Shown piece by piece: positions 17,424 to 25,744 of a stretch of 64,000 bases of DNA. Source of the stretch: Bradyrhizobium diazoefficiens (GTDB taxonomy: Bacteria > Pseudomonadota > Alphaproteobacteria > Rhizobiales > Xanthobacteraceae). The notes beneath the pieces are model-generated. The model was not told the origin of the DNA, did not search any database, and was given only the letters and a program-made list of their open reading frames with translations. How positions within the stretch are numbered: position 1 is the stretch's first letter; each line of letters begins with the position of its first letter. The stretch is from positions 1,857,001 through 1,921,000 of the forward strand of contig NZ_CP067100.1 in the NCBI RefSeq assembly GCF_016616235.1. Direction: 5' to 3'. A program made the translations under genes and the position numbers.

Positions 17424-17489
17424 GCCTCTCCCCGCTTGCGGGGAGAGGCCGGAATCTGCGCAAAGCGCGGATTCCAGGTGAGGGGGACT
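17424..17489. repeat. intergenic palindrome
   Basis: A perfect hairpin of GCCTCTCCCCGC and GCGGGGAGAGGC (17424-17449) is followed by GAATCTGCGCAAAGCGCGGA, a second stem region. It sits 12 bp past the stop of the secreted-protein gene. Confidence 0.6.
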
Positions 17490-17694
17490 CCCCGCGAGTC
17501 TGGTTCCGGAAAACAGAGGAATCCGTCGCCAGAATCATCCGTTTTCCCGCCAACTTGTCCCGCCGAAGCCTTTCCCGCTGAAGCCTTGGCGCAGGGGGAA
17601 GCTTTTCGCAAACGCGGATTGACTTCCCGCCGCCCCCTTCCTTATATGCCGCGCGTTCGCGAGATCGGCCGTATCCGGCCGCCGCGATCCCTGT

Positions 17695-17771
17695 GGCGGG
17701 GTAGCTCAGCTGGTTAGAGCACGGGAATCATAATCCTGGGGTCGGGGGTTCGAGTCCCTCCCCCGCTACCA
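17695..17771 (+). tRNA. tRNA-Met (CAT), elongator
   Basis: A 77-base cloverleaf: acceptor GGCGGGG / CCCCGCT (first pair G-T), D arm GCTCAGCTGGTTAGAGC, anticodon stem CGGGA / TCCTG with loop ATCATAA, T arm GGGGGTTCGAGTCCCTC, discriminator A and encoded CCA. The anticodon CAT with a normal G1 pair points to elongator Met rather than initiator; the sequence does not resemble the Ile2 (lysidine) type. Its 3' half is overlapped by the end of the recombinase pseudogene on the other strand. Confidence 0.93.
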
Positions 17772-19358
17772 CGTATGACCCACTACTATGGTGGGCCTGC
17801 GGAAAGAGCGCTCCGCCGACCAGCGCGGCCAGCTTTCCCCTGACCTCGACCTCGAAGCCTTCCCATGGGCCTTTCGGGTGGACAATGACCCTGTGCACAA
17901 GCGCTCTGAAGTCGGCGACCAACGGGCCGCGGTCGTCCTCCGCGCTTGTATGGCTTGCTATCGTGTCGGCAAGCGCATTGACGGTCTCGATGTAGCGGTC
18001 CAGCGTGGCCGGATGCAGTGAGATGGGCGTAGGCGCCTCCTCGAGGGCAGCCAGTTCCGCCTCGACGCGCAATCGCTCCTGCTTCAGTTCGGCGATCCGT
18101 TGCTTCGCATCTTCCTCCGAAATCACGTACCTGATCACGAGATCAATGTTGCGCTGACGCTCGCCTTCGATCCGGTCACGTTTCGCCTCTAGCCGCAGGC
18201 GCTCCGAGGAGGCGTTCCCCGCAAACCGCTCTCGCTCACTGTTGTAGTTGCGGACGTAGGTCTCGATCAGCCGTGGGTCCTTCAACTCCTCGGCCATCCC
18301 GCTGAGCACAAGTCTTTCGATGTCGCGCAGGTAGATGATCCTGCGATTCGAGCAACTGCCACTCTCGCGCACAGCTGAGCAACGAATCCTGGTCTTTCCG
18401 GTCTTGTCCCGATCGTGGACTGACATGCCAGATCCGCAACGACCGCACCGAAGAAGACCCGACAGGAGATGCGGCGCCCGTCGCTTCATGTGGCTGGCCA
18501 AATGCCCCTTCTCAGTCTTTCAATGCATGCGCCTGCTCCCAAACGGACTGTTCGACGATCCGTAGTTGGGGCGCATCAATGCTCTGCCACTCCTCACGAG
18601 GGTTTGGGCGAGACAATCGTTTGCCAGTATCGGGATCCTTCACCATCCGCACCTTGTTCCAGACAATACGGCCAGCATAGAGCTCATTGAAGATGAGCCC
18701 CGTCCCGCGCTTGGCGTTGCCGTTGATCGTCGATGCATTCCATCGCCGGCCTCGCGGTGGGCGGATATTTCCCCGATTGAGATCCTGCGCGATCTCTCGG
18801 GGCCCCCGTCCCGCTGCGTATGCTGCAAAAATCCGCCGGATGATTGTAGCTTCGTCTTCAACGATTTCGAGTTCGCCGGGTTTGCCAGGTACCGTTCGAT
18901 ATCCGTAGGCACGCCCTCCCGCATGTCGGCCATCGCGTATCACGCCAGCCATGCCGCGGCGGACCTTCTTGGCGCCGTCCTCGCGCTGCATCTGTCCGAC
19001 GAGGCCGCGGATCCCAATCAAGATTGAGTCTGCAGTGCCATCGTGGACGGCCTGGATCTCGATCCCCTGGAAAGACAACCTTTTGTGGATGCCGGCCAGA
19101 TCCTCCATGTCACGTGAGAGCCGGTCATGCCTCTACGATCACAAGTGTGAAACGATGCTGACGCGCAGCGTCCATAAGCTGCATCAAACCATCGCGACCG
19201 AATACCGAGGCTCCAGAACGCGCTTTGTCTTCAAAGGTAGCAACGACATCGAGTTGATGACGACCCGCATAAGCGCAGCATAGAGCAATCTGATCTTCAG
19301 TCGATTTTTCGTTTTGAAGCTCGGTCGAGAACCGAGCATAGATCGCTGCGGGTTTCAT
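17728..19358 (-). pseudogene. large serine recombinase, two frameshifts
   Basis: Three frames together make one large serine recombinase. The resolvase domain starts at MKPAAIYARFSTELQ (catalytic Ser in RFS). The recombinase domain (GRAYGYRTVPGKPGE to RIVWNKVRMVKD) follows, then the zinc beta-ribbon (LLRCGRCGSGM with paired Cys) and a coiled coil. Frame breaks lie near 19124, between VIVEA and DRLSRDM (net one or two bases), and near 18517, where an extra A splits HALK from TEKGHLASHMKRR. The last 14 codons and the stop are read from the antisense strand of the tRNA-Met 3' half. This places the recombinase at the tRNA end, as expected for an integrase beside its attachment site. Inactive as it stands. 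Confidence 0.88.
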
Positions 19359-19560
19359 CTCGAATACCAGTGCTGATGCGTTTGTCGCCTGCGGCATCAA
19401 GATGATTCTTCATCAGGCGGTCGCTATCGAAAAGATGATCGCGTCTTGCGTCGGCAATTGCAAGTGCTTCAACAAACTTGATCAGAGCGGGATCGATTTG
19501 CGCTGAGGCTGCCGACCGTGGTCCACGACTCTGCACTTCTCTCGTCCTCGCGCGCTTCAT
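19297..19560 (-). CDS. small protein upstream of the recombinase, 87 aa
   Basis: The segment IDPALIKFVEALAIADARRDH resembles the short basic proteins often encoded just before large serine recombinases on rhizobial islands. It overlaps the recombinase start by about 60 bases in another frame. The C-terminal 40 residues look unrelated to that pattern and may be frameshifted. Function unknown. Confidence 0.4.
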   Translation of the reverse strand: MKRARTREVQSRGPRSAASAQIDPALIKFVEALAIADARRDHLFDSDRLMKNHLDAAGDKRISTGIRDETRSDLCSVLDRASKRKID

Positions 19561-20205
19561 CCCCGCAAGATGCTGCGCATTCGTGAGAGAAAGCAGGGCG
19601 CTTATGCGCCGATCGGCGAATTGGATACGATAGGGAACAAAACGGACACTCCCAGATGATATCTAGTGCGGAGAGTCTTGTTCTGCCCGCAACCCGGCCA
19701 GGAATAATGCTGCGCCATCAGATGAACGAACCTGCAACCAGACCGTTATGAGCGGCCGGGTATCGGTCAGCTTCGTTGATGCAGCTGCGCTTTGCTTGCC
19801 CTCAATTGCGCTTGTTACGGTTCGTTCGGGTCGTTTCTGGTGCGCAACCGGTCGGAAGATTATTTCGAGGCACACCCTCTGGTCCAAGAACATCATTGGC
19901 TCACACGCACTCCCAAAAGCATCGTCCGGTTGAGCTACGTTCCGAGACATAGCTCGCCCCCTCCGTGTTCTCGCGCCATATCATCCGAGCAAACGCTCAT
20001 GCAGATGCGAAAGGGCGTCTCTTCGGAAGTGTGCCGTCCTTGTGCGACATCTCGCTCGGTACGGGGACCCGCCGACGCGACGGCAAAGTGGTGCGCAAGC
20101 ATCGGGCCGAGTGCGCTCTCGCGAAATCCTGAGTTGCCCCAAGGGCTGCCCCGCATTGAACGCATTGCTTTGCAGCGATTCAGATCGCGGAATACCGCAT
20201 TGCAA
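19561..20205. other. gene-free stretch between recombinase remnant and polyol operon
   Basis: About 650 bp without a supported gene. Short open frames here lack ribosome binding sites and coding character. The stretch contains copy A of the degenerate repeat (19775-19856). Confidence 0.5.
19775..19856 (+). repeat. degenerate direct repeat, copy A
   Basis: Shares the order GTTGAT, CTGCG, GGTTCGTTCG and TTCTGGTGCG with copy C (35763-35850), and a looser match with copy B (34863-34940), all in the same orientation. The copies bracket the polyol operon. Confidence 0.55.
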
Positions 20206-20227
20206 AATTGCGGCGTCGCAATTGACA
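20206..20227 (+). promoter_or_regulatory. inverted repeat over a -35-like box before the SorC-type gene
   Basis: AATTGCG and CGCAATT are perfect arms around GCGT (20206-20223), and TTGACA (20222-20227) overlaps the right arm. This fits an operator for the regulator encoded 60 bp downstream. The matching -10 box (AATTTT 17 bp on) is weak. Confidence 0.45.
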
Positions 20228-20282
20228 GGCGACCCCGCATGTGAAATTTTGCCGCCACTGAAAAAAATTACAGGGTGGAGAC

Positions 20283-21341
20283 GTGAGCGCCAGCGATCGG
20301 CCCATTTCGCCTGATAACGATGATGCGAGCCTCGCATCGCGTGCGGCGTGGCTGCATTACGCTGGCGGGCTCACCCAGGGTGAGATCGCGTCGCGCCTGA
20401 ACATTCCCGCCATCAAGGCGCATCGGTTGATTGCTCGCGCCGGGCGCGAAGGCCTGATCCGCATTTTCGTCGACGGAGCCGTTGCGGACTGTGTGAAGTT
20501 CGAAGAGGCGCTCAAACAGCGCTTTCAGCTCGACATGGTTCAAGTCGCGCCCGATCTCGGCGAGGTCGGCCTGCCGCTCAAGGCCCTGGCGTTTTCCGGT
20601 GCGAGCTATCTGCATGCGGTCCTGCAGCGCGACGCGGGGCAGATTGTCGGCATCGGTCACGGGCGCACGCTGGCTGCCGTGGTCAGGCATCTGCCCTCGA
20701 TGCCAACGTCGGAAGTCAAGTTCGTGTCGCTGCTCGGCGGCTTGACGCGAAAATTCTCGGCGAGCCCGTTTGACGTCATTCATCTCATTGCCGAGCGGAC
20801 CGACAGCGAAGCCTATCTGATGCCGGTGCCGCTCTATGCCAACAGCGCAGCGGATCGCGCCGTGCTGCTCGCGCAGCTCGGTATCTCCGCGGTGTTCGAT
20901 CTCGCGCGGCGGGCGGACCTGATGCTGGTCGGCATTGGCGAGGCGCGCCCGAGCGGGTCGCTGGTGAAAACCGGAATGATCCGCCCTGATGAAGTCGCGG
21001 AACTGGAGCGTGCCGGGGTCGCCGGCGAGATGCTCGGGCATTTCTTCGACGCCGGCGGCAACGTAGTCGAAACCGAATTGTCCAGCCGCTCGATCTCGCT
21101 GTCGCCGCGGGATCTGCGCGGCCGCAACATCGTGGCGATCGCAGGAGGGCCGAGCAAGGTCGAAGGCATCCGCGCAGCATTGGCCAGCGGACTTTTGAAA
21201 GGACTGATCACTGATGAACTCACCGCGCGCCGTCTCGTCGATGAGCGGAGCGCGGTTGTTCCCGACAAAAAGAACGGCAAAGGCCGTCGCGTCAAAACGC
21301 AGAAAAAAGCAAAGGGAGTGAAACATGACAGACAGAATTAA
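20283..21341 (+). CDS. SorC/DeoR-type sugar-responsive regulator (EryD-like)
   Basis: A 352-residue regulator. The N-terminal helix-turn-helix is LTQGEIASRLNIPAIKAHRL, and the C-terminal sugar-phosphate-binding domain shows IVGIGHGRTLAAVVRHLP, typical of the SorC family. Such proteins control transport and breakdown of sugars or polyols and sense a phosphorylated intermediate. EryD of the erythritol locus belongs to this family. GTG start at 20283 with GGGTGGAG upstream. Its 3' end overlaps the next gene by 17 bases, so it is the first gene of the operon and probably regulates itself through the inverted repeat upstream. Confidence 0.88.
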   Translation: MSASDRPISPDNDDASLASRAAWLHYAGGLTQGEIASRLNIPAIKAHRLIARAGREGLIRIFVDGAVADCVKFEEALKQRFQLDMVQVAPDLGEVGLPLKALAFSGASYLHAVLQRDAGQIVGIGHGRTLAAVVRHLPSMPTSEVKFVSLLGGLTRKFSASPFDVIHLIAERTDSEAYLMPVPLYANSAADRAVLLAQLGISAVFDLARRADLMLVGIGEARPSGSLVKTGMIRPDEVAELERAGVAGEMLGHFFDAGGNVVETELSSRSISLSPRDLRGRNIVAIAGGPSKVEGIRAALASGLLKGLITDELTARRLVDERSAVVPDKKNGKGRRVKTQKKAKGVKHDRQN

Positions 21342-22764
21342 GGATCTGTTCGACGCCTATGCGGCTGGTCGTGTCAGCCGTCGAGACCTGATGCGCGGTG
21401 CCGCCCGCCTTGGTGTCACCGCGGCGACGGCAAACCTGCTGCTCGGCTCCTCGTTCGTGGAGGCCATGGCTGCCGATTACGACTGGCAGGCGCAGAAGGG
21501 GACGGCGATCAAGCTGCTGCTCAACAAGCATCCCTATGCCGACGCCATGATCGCCGATCTCGATAACTTCAAGAAGATGACCGGGATCGAGGTCAGCTAC
21601 GATGTGTTTCCGGAAGACGTCTATTTCGACAAGGTAACGGCGGCACTGTCGTCGAAATCCGATCAATACGATGCCTTCATGACCGGCGCCTATATGACCT
21701 GGACTTATGGTCCGGCCGGGTGGGTGGTCGATCTCAACGAATACATCAAAGACCCGAAGAAGACGAACCCGAATTTTGCCTGGGATGACGTGATGCCCGG
21801 TTTACGCGCGTCGACCGCCTGGAACGGCGTGCCCGGCGGTGAACTCGGCTCGGCGGATGCCAAGCAATGGTGCATTCCGTGGGGCTACGAGCAGAACAAT
21901 CTGACCTATAACCGCAAGATGTTCGAAAAGGCCAAGGTCAGCGCGCCGAAGAATCTCGGCGAGTTGAAGGAGACGGCCGCAAAGCTGACCAAGGATCTCG
22001 GCGGCCCCTATGGCATCGGCGTGCGCGGATCGCGCTCCTGGGCGACGATCCATCCGGGCTTCCTGTCGGGATACGCCAATTTTGGCGAGAAGGATTTTAC
22101 GGTCAATGGCGGCAAGCTCAAAGCCGCGATGAACACCACCGGCTCGAAGGCGTTCCACCAGCAATGGGTGGACATGATCCGGGAATCAGGCCCGAAGAAC
22201 TGGTCCACCTACACTTGGTATCAGGTCGGCACCGATCTCGGCGCCGGTGCATCCGCCATGATCTACGACGCCGATATTCTCGGCTATTTCGAGAACGGCG
22301 GCGACAACAAGGAGAAGGGCAATCTCGGCTACGCGGCGTTCGCGGCCAACCCCGCGGCAAAGGCGCCGACGCCGAACGTCTGGATCTGGTCGCTGGCGAT
22401 GTCCAGCTTCTCGAAGAAGAAGGACGCGGCCTGGAAGTTCATGCAATGGGCAACCTCGGTCGAGCACGACATGTTCGGTGCGCGCAAGATGGACTTCGTC
22501 AATCCGGTCCGGGCCTCGGTCTGGAAGGACGGCGAGTTCCGCGACCGTATCGCCAAATCCTATCCCGGCTACCTCGATCAGTACGAGGCCTCGGCGCCGG
22601 GCGCGAAGATCTACTTCACCGCCCAGCCGCTGTTCTTCGACGTCACCACTCAGTGGGCGGAAACGCTGCAGAAGATGGTTGCCAAGGAGGTGCAGGTCAG
22701 CGAAGGGCTCGATCAGCTCGCCGCCAGCATCGACAAGCACTTGCGGGAAGCCGGCCTCGGCTGA
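21325..22764 (+). CDS. ABC transporter sugar/polyol-binding protein (Tat-type signal)
   Basis: A 479-residue family 1 extracellular solute-binding protein. The N terminus has a twin-arginine pattern, SRRDLMRGAARLG, followed by a hydrophobic stretch ending EAMA, so export in folded form is likely. The body shows family features such as WCIPWGYEQNNLTYNRKMFE and the C-terminal KKKDAAWKFMQWATS. It would deliver the substrate to the two permeases encoded next. Ligand unknown; Trp and Tyr-rich segments fit carbohydrate or polyol stacking. Confidence 0.9.
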   Translation: MTDRIKDLFDAYAAGRVSRRDLMRGAARLGVTAATANLLLGSSFVEAMAADYDWQAQKGTAIKLLLNKHPYADAMIADLDNFKKMTGIEVSYDVFPEDVYFDKVTAALSSKSDQYDAFMTGAYMTWTYGPAGWVVDLNEYIKDPKKTNPNFAWDDVMPGLRASTAWNGVPGGELGSADAKQWCIPWGYEQNNLTYNRKMFEKAKVSAPKNLGELKETAAKLTKDLGGPYGIGVRGSRSWATIHPGFLSGYANFGEKDFTVNGGKLKAAMNTTGSKAFHQQWVDMIRESGPKNWSTYTWYQVGTDLGAGASAMIYDADILGYFENGGDNKEKGNLGYAAFAANPAAKAPTPNVWIWSLAMSSFSKKKDAAWKFMQWATSVEHDMFGARKMDFVNPVRASVWKDGEFRDRIAKSYPGYLDQYEASAPGAKIYFTAQPLFFDVTTQWAETLQKMVAKEVQVSEGLDQLAASIDKHLREAGLG

Positions 22765-22839
22765 ACCTTCTCCGCGACCGTTGTTATCTCATCGCCTGCT
22801 TCGCCCGACCCGAAGGGGTCGGGCACCGGAGGCTCTCTC

Positions 22840-23763
22840 ATGACGTCACAGCCCATTGACGAGCCCGTTCGCGTCGTCGATCGCCGTCCGGTCGAGTGGC
22901 TGCCCTATCTGCTCAGCCTGCCGGCGCTCTTGGTCTGCATCGGCATCCTCATTCCGTTCGTCACCGCGCTGTATTATTCGGCATTGCGGTTTCGGCTGAA
23001 TTTGCCGGCTCTGAAGGGTTTCATCTGGTTCGGTAACTACACCAACCTGCTGTACGATTCCGAGTTCTGGAACACCGTCAGCATCTCGCTGCGGTACACG
23101 GCCATCACGGTCGGCGTCGAGCTGGTGTTCGGATTGATCATTGCGCTGTTGCTGCAGCGGCAGACCCGCATCAACAATCTGATTTCGGTGCTGCTGCTGT
23201 TGCCGCTGATGACCGCGCCGGCGATCGCGTCGCTGATGTGGAAGCTGATGACGAACCCGAATTTCGGGGTCCTGTCCTATCTCGTCAGCCTCGCCGGCAT
23301 ATCCGATTTTCGCTGGGCATCCAGCCCGTCGACGGCTCTGTTCACTGTCGTCCTGGTCGATGTCTGGGTCTATACCCCGTTCATGATGGTGCTGCTGCTG
23401 GCCGGGTTGCGCTCGCTGCCGCAGCAGCCATTCGAGGCGGCGGCCCTGGACGGTGTGCCCAGATTGTTCGTGTTCTTCCGGATCACGCTGCCGATGCTGT
23501 CGCCCTACATCATCACGGCGAGCCTGTTTCGGCTGCTCGATGCCATCCAGCAATTCGATATCATCTACGCGATGACGCAGGGCGGGCCAGGCAACACCTT
23601 GCTGGTATTTCAGGTCCGCGCCTATCTCGAATTCTACCAGTACACGAATGTCGGAAAGTCGGCGGCGCTGCTGGTCGTGCTATGGCTGATCACCTACATC
23701 CTCTCGCATTTCTTCATCAAGAACTGGTTGCGGCTGCGTGAACGCAGCCACGCCTCGGCATGA
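22840..23763 (+). CDS. ABC transporter permease, MalF/UgpA type
   Basis: A 307-residue inner-membrane protein with six hydrophobic segments. It carries the EAA coupling loop (EAAALDGVPRLFVFFRITLP) that docks on the ATPases. It forms a heterodimer with the following permease. GGAGGC precedes the ATG; 75 bp separate it from the binding-protein gene, a common arrangement. Confidence 0.92.
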   Translation: MTSQPIDEPVRVVDRRPVEWLPYLLSLPALLVCIGILIPFVTALYYSALRFRLNLPALKGFIWFGNYTNLLYDSEFWNTVSISLRYTAITVGVELVFGLIIALLLQRQTRINNLISVLLLLPLMTAPAIASLMWKLMTNPNFGVLSYLVSLAGISDFRWASSPSTALFTVVLVDVWVYTPFMMVLLLAGLRSLPQQPFEAAALDGVPRLFVFFRITLPMLSPYIITASLFRLLDAIQQFDIIYAMTQGGPGNTLLVFQVRAYLEFYQYTNVGKSAALLVVLWLITYILSHFFIKNWLRLRERSHASA

Positions 23764-23775
23764 GGAGCAGACCAA

Positions 23776-24633
23776 ATGGATCGTAGCTCTGTTGTCGAAC
23801 GCGTCATTCGCGCCGTGCTGCTGACTTTGATCGTGATCTTCTTCCTGTTTCCGATCGTCTGGATCCTCTTGATGTCGTTCCAGACCAACGAGCAGATCCT
23901 GCGCATTCCACCCAGCCTCACCTTCGTGCCGACCCTAGAGAATTACCAAGCCCTGATCAGCGGCCATCTGCTAACCAGCGCCGGCTCGCTCGACATCGCC
24001 TTCATGCGCAATCTCGGCAACAGCGTGCTCCTGTCGACCTCTGCTGTGCTGCTGGCGCTGATCCTAGGCGTACCGGCGGCCTATGCCTTTGCCCGATTCA
24101 AGTTCTGGCTCAGCGAGGACATCGCGTTCACGCTCCTGTCATTTCGCTTCGCGCCGCCGCTTCTGGTGCTGCTGCCGCTATCGCTGTATTTCCAGCAGCT
24201 CGGGCTGGACGACACCTATACCGGACTGATCTGGGTCTATCAGTTGATCGCGCTGCCGCTGATCCTCTGGATCGTACGCGGTTATTTCGAGGACATCTCG
24301 CCCGATATCGAGAATGCTTACCGTATTGCGGGCCATTCCTGGCTGCGCACCTTCTTCAAAATCGCCGTGCCGCTGGCGGGGCCGGGCATTGCGGCCGCAG
24401 GACTATTGTCCTTCATTTTCTGCTGGAACAATTTCGTCTTCGCACTGGTGCTGGCGTCCGCCGACAAGCAGCCGGTGACAGTCGGTGCGCTGGCTTTCGT
24501 CACGGCCTCCGGAATCCAATACGGCCAAGTCGCGGCCGCCATTGTGCTTTCGGTGACGCCGACTTTGCTGCTCGCGCTCTATGCGCAGCGCTGGCTGGTT
24601 GAAGGCCTGTCGCTAGGAGCCGTCAAGGGCTGA
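23776..24633 (+). CDS. ABC transporter permease, MalG/UgpE type
   Basis: A 285-residue protein with six membrane segments and an EAA loop variant (IENAYRIAGHSWLRTFFKIA) in which the usual EAA reads ENA. It is 12 bp after the first permease gene, with GGAG upstream. Partner of the MalF-like subunit in the same importer. Confidence 0.92.
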   Translation: MDRSSVVERVIRAVLLTLIVIFFLFPIVWILLMSFQTNEQILRIPPSLTFVPTLENYQALISGHLLTSAGSLDIAFMRNLGNSVLLSTSAVLLALILGVPAAYAFARFKFWLSEDIAFTLLSFRFAPPLLVLLPLSLYFQQLGLDDTYTGLIWVYQLIALPLILWIVRGYFEDISPDIENAYRIAGHSWLRTFFKIAVPLAGPGIAAAGLLSFIFCWNNFVFALVLASADKQPVTVGALAFVTASGIQYGQVAAAIVLSVTPTLLLALYAQRWLVEGLSLGAVKG

Positions 24634-24634
24634 C

Positions 24635-25744
24635 ATGGCGCAGATCGAGATCAGGAACCTGCACAAGGCTTTCAAGGATGACGCAGTCCTGAAAGGACTG
24701 TTCTTGAGCGTCGACAAGGGCGAGATCATCACCCTGTTCGGGCCATCGGGGACCGGTAAGACCGTGCTGTTGCGGCTGCTTGCGGGAATCTACCCGCCGG
24801 ATGTCGGCTCGATCGCCCTACGTGGCCGCGACGCCTCGGGAAGCCCGCCGGACAAGCGCGGCATCGGCATGGCCTTCCAGAACTTTGCGTTGTTTCCGCA
24901 TATGACCGCACGCGAGAACATCACAAGCGCGTTGACGGCACGAAAGACGGACGGCCGCGAGATCGACCGAAAGGTCGATGCCGTCGCACAGCTTCTCAAG
25001 ATCGGCCACGTGCTGGGGCATTCGCCGCGTGAGTTGTCCAATGGCCAGAAGCAGCGCACCGCGCTGGCGCGTGCGCTGGTCGCGGATCCCGATATTTTGC
25101 TGCTCGATGATCCCTTGCGCAATGTCGATGCCAAGCTTCGCTACGAAATGCGGCTGGAGCTGCCCGCGCTGCTGAAGCGCGCCGGATCGACCGTCGTCTA
25201 CGTGACGCAGGATTTCAAAGAGGCGATGGCGCTGGGCGACCGTGTCGCAGTCCTGCTCGATGGTCAGGTCGCACAATGCGATACGCCGGCGCGGATCTAT
25301 GCCGAGCCGGTCAATGTCGGCGTGGCGCGGCTGTTCGGCGACCCGACGCTCAACCTGATCGAAGTCGCGCCGCAGGTTGTCGATGGAGCGCCCGAGATCC
25401 GGCTGGGCGGCGCAACTATCAGGCTTCCTGCGAGCTACGCGGCGACGGCGGGCGGCAGCTATCTGCTGGGATTGCGGCCGGAGGCATTGCGCCTAGTCGA
25501 TCGACCGGCGCCGGGCACAATTGCGGTGGAGCTGCTCGCCGTGACACCACTAAATGAGAAGTCGGTGCTGCTGCTTGCAATGCAAGGTGGAGAGGAATTG
25601 CTGGCGTCGGAAGCCGGCGACCGCGATGAGCCGCGCCGAACTGGGCCCGCGCATATTGCGCTCGATCTCGACGCGGTGCTGTTGTTCGAGCGCGAGAGCG
25701 GCCGACGATTCATTCCCGCGGGAAAGGGAGGAGGTGGCTCATGA
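24635..25744 (+). CDS. ABC transporter ATPase 1, degenerate catalytic site
   Basis: A 369-residue MalK/UgpC-like ATPase with a regulatory C-terminal domain. Walker A GPSGTGKT (36-43) and Q82 are normal. The signature is LSNGQ (134-138). The Walker B catalytic Glu is Asp (LLLDDP, D159), and the switch His is Gln (VTQD, Q192). It therefore probably binds ATP but hydrolyses it poorly. It starts one base after the second permease stop and overlaps the next ATPase gene by four bases. Two-ATPase importers are known for glycerol in Rhizobium (GlpS/GlpT). Confidence 0.9.
   Translation: MAQIEIRNLHKAFKDDAVLKGLFLSVDKGEIITLFGPSGTGKTVLLRLLAGIYPPDVGSIALRGRDASGSPPDKRGIGMAFQNFALFPHMTARENITSALTARKTDGREIDRKVDAVAQLLKIGHVLGHSPRELSNGQKQRTALARALVADPDILLLDDPLRNVDAKLRYEMRLELPALLKRAGSTVVYVTQDFKEAMALGDRVAVLLDGQVAQCDTPARIYAEPVNVGVARLFGDPTLNLIEVAPQVVDGAPEIRLGGATIRLPASYAATAGGSYLLGLRPEALRLVDRPAPGTIAVELLAVTPLNEKSVLLLAMQGGEELLASEAGDRDEPRRTGPAHIALDLDAVLLFERESGRRFIPAGKGGGGS

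Noticed and set aside
17728..17771. A conserved recombinase C-terminal motif EGLEPPTPGL
   Set aside because: It is the antisense translation of the tRNA-Met 3' half, not a protein motif.
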